Assembly: GCA_003251955.1 (NCBI GenBank)
Contig: QKDV01000301.1
Span: forward strand, 1-5,979
Reading direction: 5' to 3'
Source: Methanospirillum hungatei
Lineage (GTDB): Archaea > Halobacteriota > Methanomicrobia > Methanomicrobiales > Methanospirillaceae
Length of the DNA: 5,979 bases
Part shown: one piece after another, positions 4,980-5,979 of the stretch
How positions within the stretch are numbered: the stretch's first letter is position 1
Layout of the letters: each line of letters begins with the position of its first letter
Position numbers and translations under genes: made by a program
The notes under the pieces: generated by a model
What the model saw: only the letters and a program-made list of their open reading frames with translations
Told to the model about the DNA's origin: nothing
Databases searched by the model: none

Positions 4980-5630
4980 ATGACAGATGATCTTATCAGT
5001 CTCACGCTTTTTACTCTATCTTCTATCCTGATTGTTGTTGACCCGATTGGAGCTATGCTGGTCTATCACTCCCTGACCGGGCATATGGATCCGGTTAACC
5101 GGAAACGAGTGGCTGTATCTGCCTGCAGACTTTCAACTATTGTATTGATATTCTTCACGTTGTTCGGTTCAAGCCTTTTGTCGCTATTTGGTATCACCAT
5201 TGAAGCGTTTACGATTGCCGGCGGTGTTCTTCTCTTTGGTATAGGTATGGAGATCGTCTATGCCAAGACACCACGTGCCAGGGTGACTGAAGCCGAAAAA
5301 CATGAAAGTATTGAGGCAGACGAGATCTCATCGATGCCGCTTGCTTTCCCGATGATTGCAGGACCGGGCACTATCACCACAGTAATTGTCTTATCAAAAA
5401 ATTCCTCTGTAATGACAGACCCTGTGCATCTTGGAATTATTCTTGGATCAGTTCTGATTACAATGATTCTGACGTGGCTACTCCTTGTCTTTTCAGAAAA
5501 GTTCACTACCAGAATAGGTCAGAGAGAGTACCGGGTAGTAAGCAGGCTTATGGGAATACTTTTGATGGCAATTGCTGTTCAGTTTCTGATAAACGGGATC
5601 TCACAGGCCTTTCCCTCTCTAATAAGTTAA
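4980..5630 (+). CDS. MarC-family integral membrane protein
   Basis: A 216-residue polytopic protein of the MarC family (also called UPF0056). Six hydrophobic helices can be placed at about 7-29, 46-70, 74-95, 120-139, 149-171 and 187-208. Family landmarks are DPIG in the first helix (21-24), a glycine-rich third segment (IAGGVLLFGIGMEI, 79-92), PLAFPMIAGPGTIT (120-133) before the fourth helix, and GILLMAIAVQFLINGI (192-207) at the end. A charged cytosolic loop (about 96-118) splits the protein into two halves. The transport substrate is unknown; the old link to multiple antibiotic resistance in E. coli was not supported by later work, so no resistance role should be assumed. Length is normal. 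The start at 4980 lacks a clear ribosome binding site; CTATTACTAA (4952-4961) is a weak TATA-like match. No terminator is evident after the stop. Confidence 0.9.
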   Translation: MTDDLISLTLFTLSSILIVVDPIGAMLVYHSLTGHMDPVNRKRVAVSACRLSTIVLIFFTLFGSSLLSLFGITIEAFTIAGGVLLFGIGMEIVYAKTPRARVTEAEKHESIEADEISSMPLAFPMIAGPGTITTVIVLSKNSSVMTDPVHLGIILGSVLITMILTWLLLVFSEKFTTRIGQREYRVVSRLMGILLMAIAVQFLINGISQAFPSLIS

Positions 5631-5656
5631 AACCTGTTGAGTATAATTCTAGGAAC

Positions 5657-5676
5657 AAAAAACTTACGAAAAAAAA
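5657..5676 (-). terminator. T-tract terminator of hypC
   Basis: On the minus strand the hypC stop is followed within 2 nt by T8 (opposite 5669-5676) and then T6 (opposite 5657-5662). A weak inverted repeat AACTT/AAGTT (5661-5665 and 5675-5679) flanks the first tract. Consecutive T-tracts are the usual archaeal termination signal. Confidence 0.6.
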
Positions 5677-5678
5677 GT

Positions 5679-5918
5679 TCAGGCTGGAAATGCTTCTTCG
5701 CCAATGGCTTCGTAACACTGCTTAAATAGTTCACGCGTCTCTAGGGCTTCATCACGATCAATCTTCTGGATTGCAAAGCCTACATGAACCAGAACAAATT
5801 CTCCAACCACTGCGTCGATAAGATCTATCCGGATCTCCTGTTTAAGGTTGCCAAAGTCAACAACCGCAACATTATTCTCTTTTATCTCAATTATTTCTGC
5901 AGGAACAGCAATACACAT
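5679..5918 (-). CDS. hypC: HypC-family hydrogenase maturation chaperone
   Basis: A 79-residue cytoplasmic protein of normal family length. HypC works with HypD to build and deliver the Fe(CN)2CO unit of [NiFe] hydrogenases and binds the large-subunit precursor. The start MCIAVPAEI (1-9) is diagnostic: Cys2 becomes the essential N-terminal cysteine once Met is removed. The conserved VGEFVLVHVGFAI (38-50) follows, with His45 in the usual VHVGFA motif. The C-terminal part (IDRDEALETRELF, 53-65) is a charged helix typical of the family. No other hydrogenase gene is visible here; hypD or hydrogenase genes may lie beyond the right edge or elsewhere. It converges with marC across a 48-nt gap. Upstream are an AGAGGT (opposite 5924-5929 or nearby), a palindrome and an AT-rich TATA-like stretch. 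Identification is firm. Confidence 0.94.
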   Translation of the reverse strand: MCIAVPAEIIEIKENNVAVVDFGNLKQEIRIDLIDAVVGEFVLVHVGFAIQKIDRDEALETRELFKQCYEAIGEEAFPA

Positions 5919-5924
5919 GAATGA

Positions 5925-5957
5925 ACCTCTGATCAGACCCAGGAATTATTATCCCTG
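5925..5957 (-). promoter_or_regulatory. Upstream region of hypC: possible TATA box, ribosome binding site and palindromes
   Basis: Reading toward hypC, ATAATAATT (opposite about 5945-5953) sits roughly 30 nt before the ATG and could be a TATA box. It is framed by an imperfect inverted repeat CAGG...CCTG (5940-5943 and 5954-5957). Next comes a perfect 10-nt palindrome TCTGATCAGA (5928-5937), then AGAGGT about 6-12 nt from the start codon. A start site set by this TATA box would exclude the AGAGGT from the mRNA, so either the TATA box or the ribosome binding site is probably not functional. Confidence 0.35.
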
Positions 5958-5979
5958 ATACAGTCTTCAGGTTTTAGAT

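Noticed and set aside
5621..5666. Inverted repeat TAAGTT/AACTTA as a marC terminator
   Set aside because: The arms are only 6 nt and separated by 32 nt, and no T-tract follows on the plus strand.

Overview
The window looks like chromosomal DNA from a methanogenic euryarchaeon, most likely of the order Methanomicrobiales. Methanospirillum or a near relative is a guess from gene content and memory of the families, not a computed match. The support is archaeal ribosomal protein S17e, an Alba chromatin protein, a small 2[4Fe-4S] ferredoxin, the ACT-pathway enzymes Asd/DapA/DapB in archaeal style, a HypC hydrogenase chaperone, and TATA-like promoters 25-30 nt upstream of start codons instead of bacterial -35/-10 boxes. 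By eye the base composition is mixed and even across the window. I see no insertion sequence, phage gene, CRISPR array, rRNA or tRNA.

Layout. Positions 1-161 hold no gene I can support. A 58-codon two-helix membrane protein lies on the minus strand at 162-338, with a likely terminator after it. It diverges, across 118 nt containing short repeats, from a plus-strand block: a stand-alone ThiN-like protein (457-1023), rps17e (1027-1218), dapA (1228-2103) and dapB (2096-2857). This block is packed tightly (3 nt gap, 9 nt gap, 8 nt overlap) and reads as one transcription unit ending in a stem-loop plus T7 at the dapB stop codon. A 57-residue ferredoxin gene (2920-3093) follows with its own TATA box and its own stem-loop terminator. 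Then come asd (3134-4150), alba (4163-4468), a secreted protein of unknown function (4518-4961) and a MarC-family membrane protein (4980-5630). hypC (5679-5918) runs in the opposite direction and converges on marC; whatever drives it, or is co-transcribed with it, lies at or beyond the right edge.

How the genes fit together. Asd makes aspartate semialdehyde, DapA condenses it with pyruvate, and DapB reduces the product to tetrahydrodipicolinate, the precursor of diaminopimelate and lysine. Aspartate kinase and the steps after tetrahydrodipicolinate are not in the window. Asd also serves threonine, methionine and isoleucine synthesis, which may be why it has a separate promoter. The ferredoxin between dapB and asd has no obvious part in these NAD(P)H-linked steps and is probably a separately expressed electron carrier. 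S17e and Alba are housekeeping genes.

The items most worth a second look are the tiny minus-strand membrane protein, the ThiN-like protein whose usual active-site histidine position is occupied by proline, the TATA box bracketed by two copies of TCCCCGAA, and a run of genes whose promoters predict leaderless or nearly leaderless mRNAs. I did not find a convincing new multi-gene system here; most of the window is ordinary core genome.
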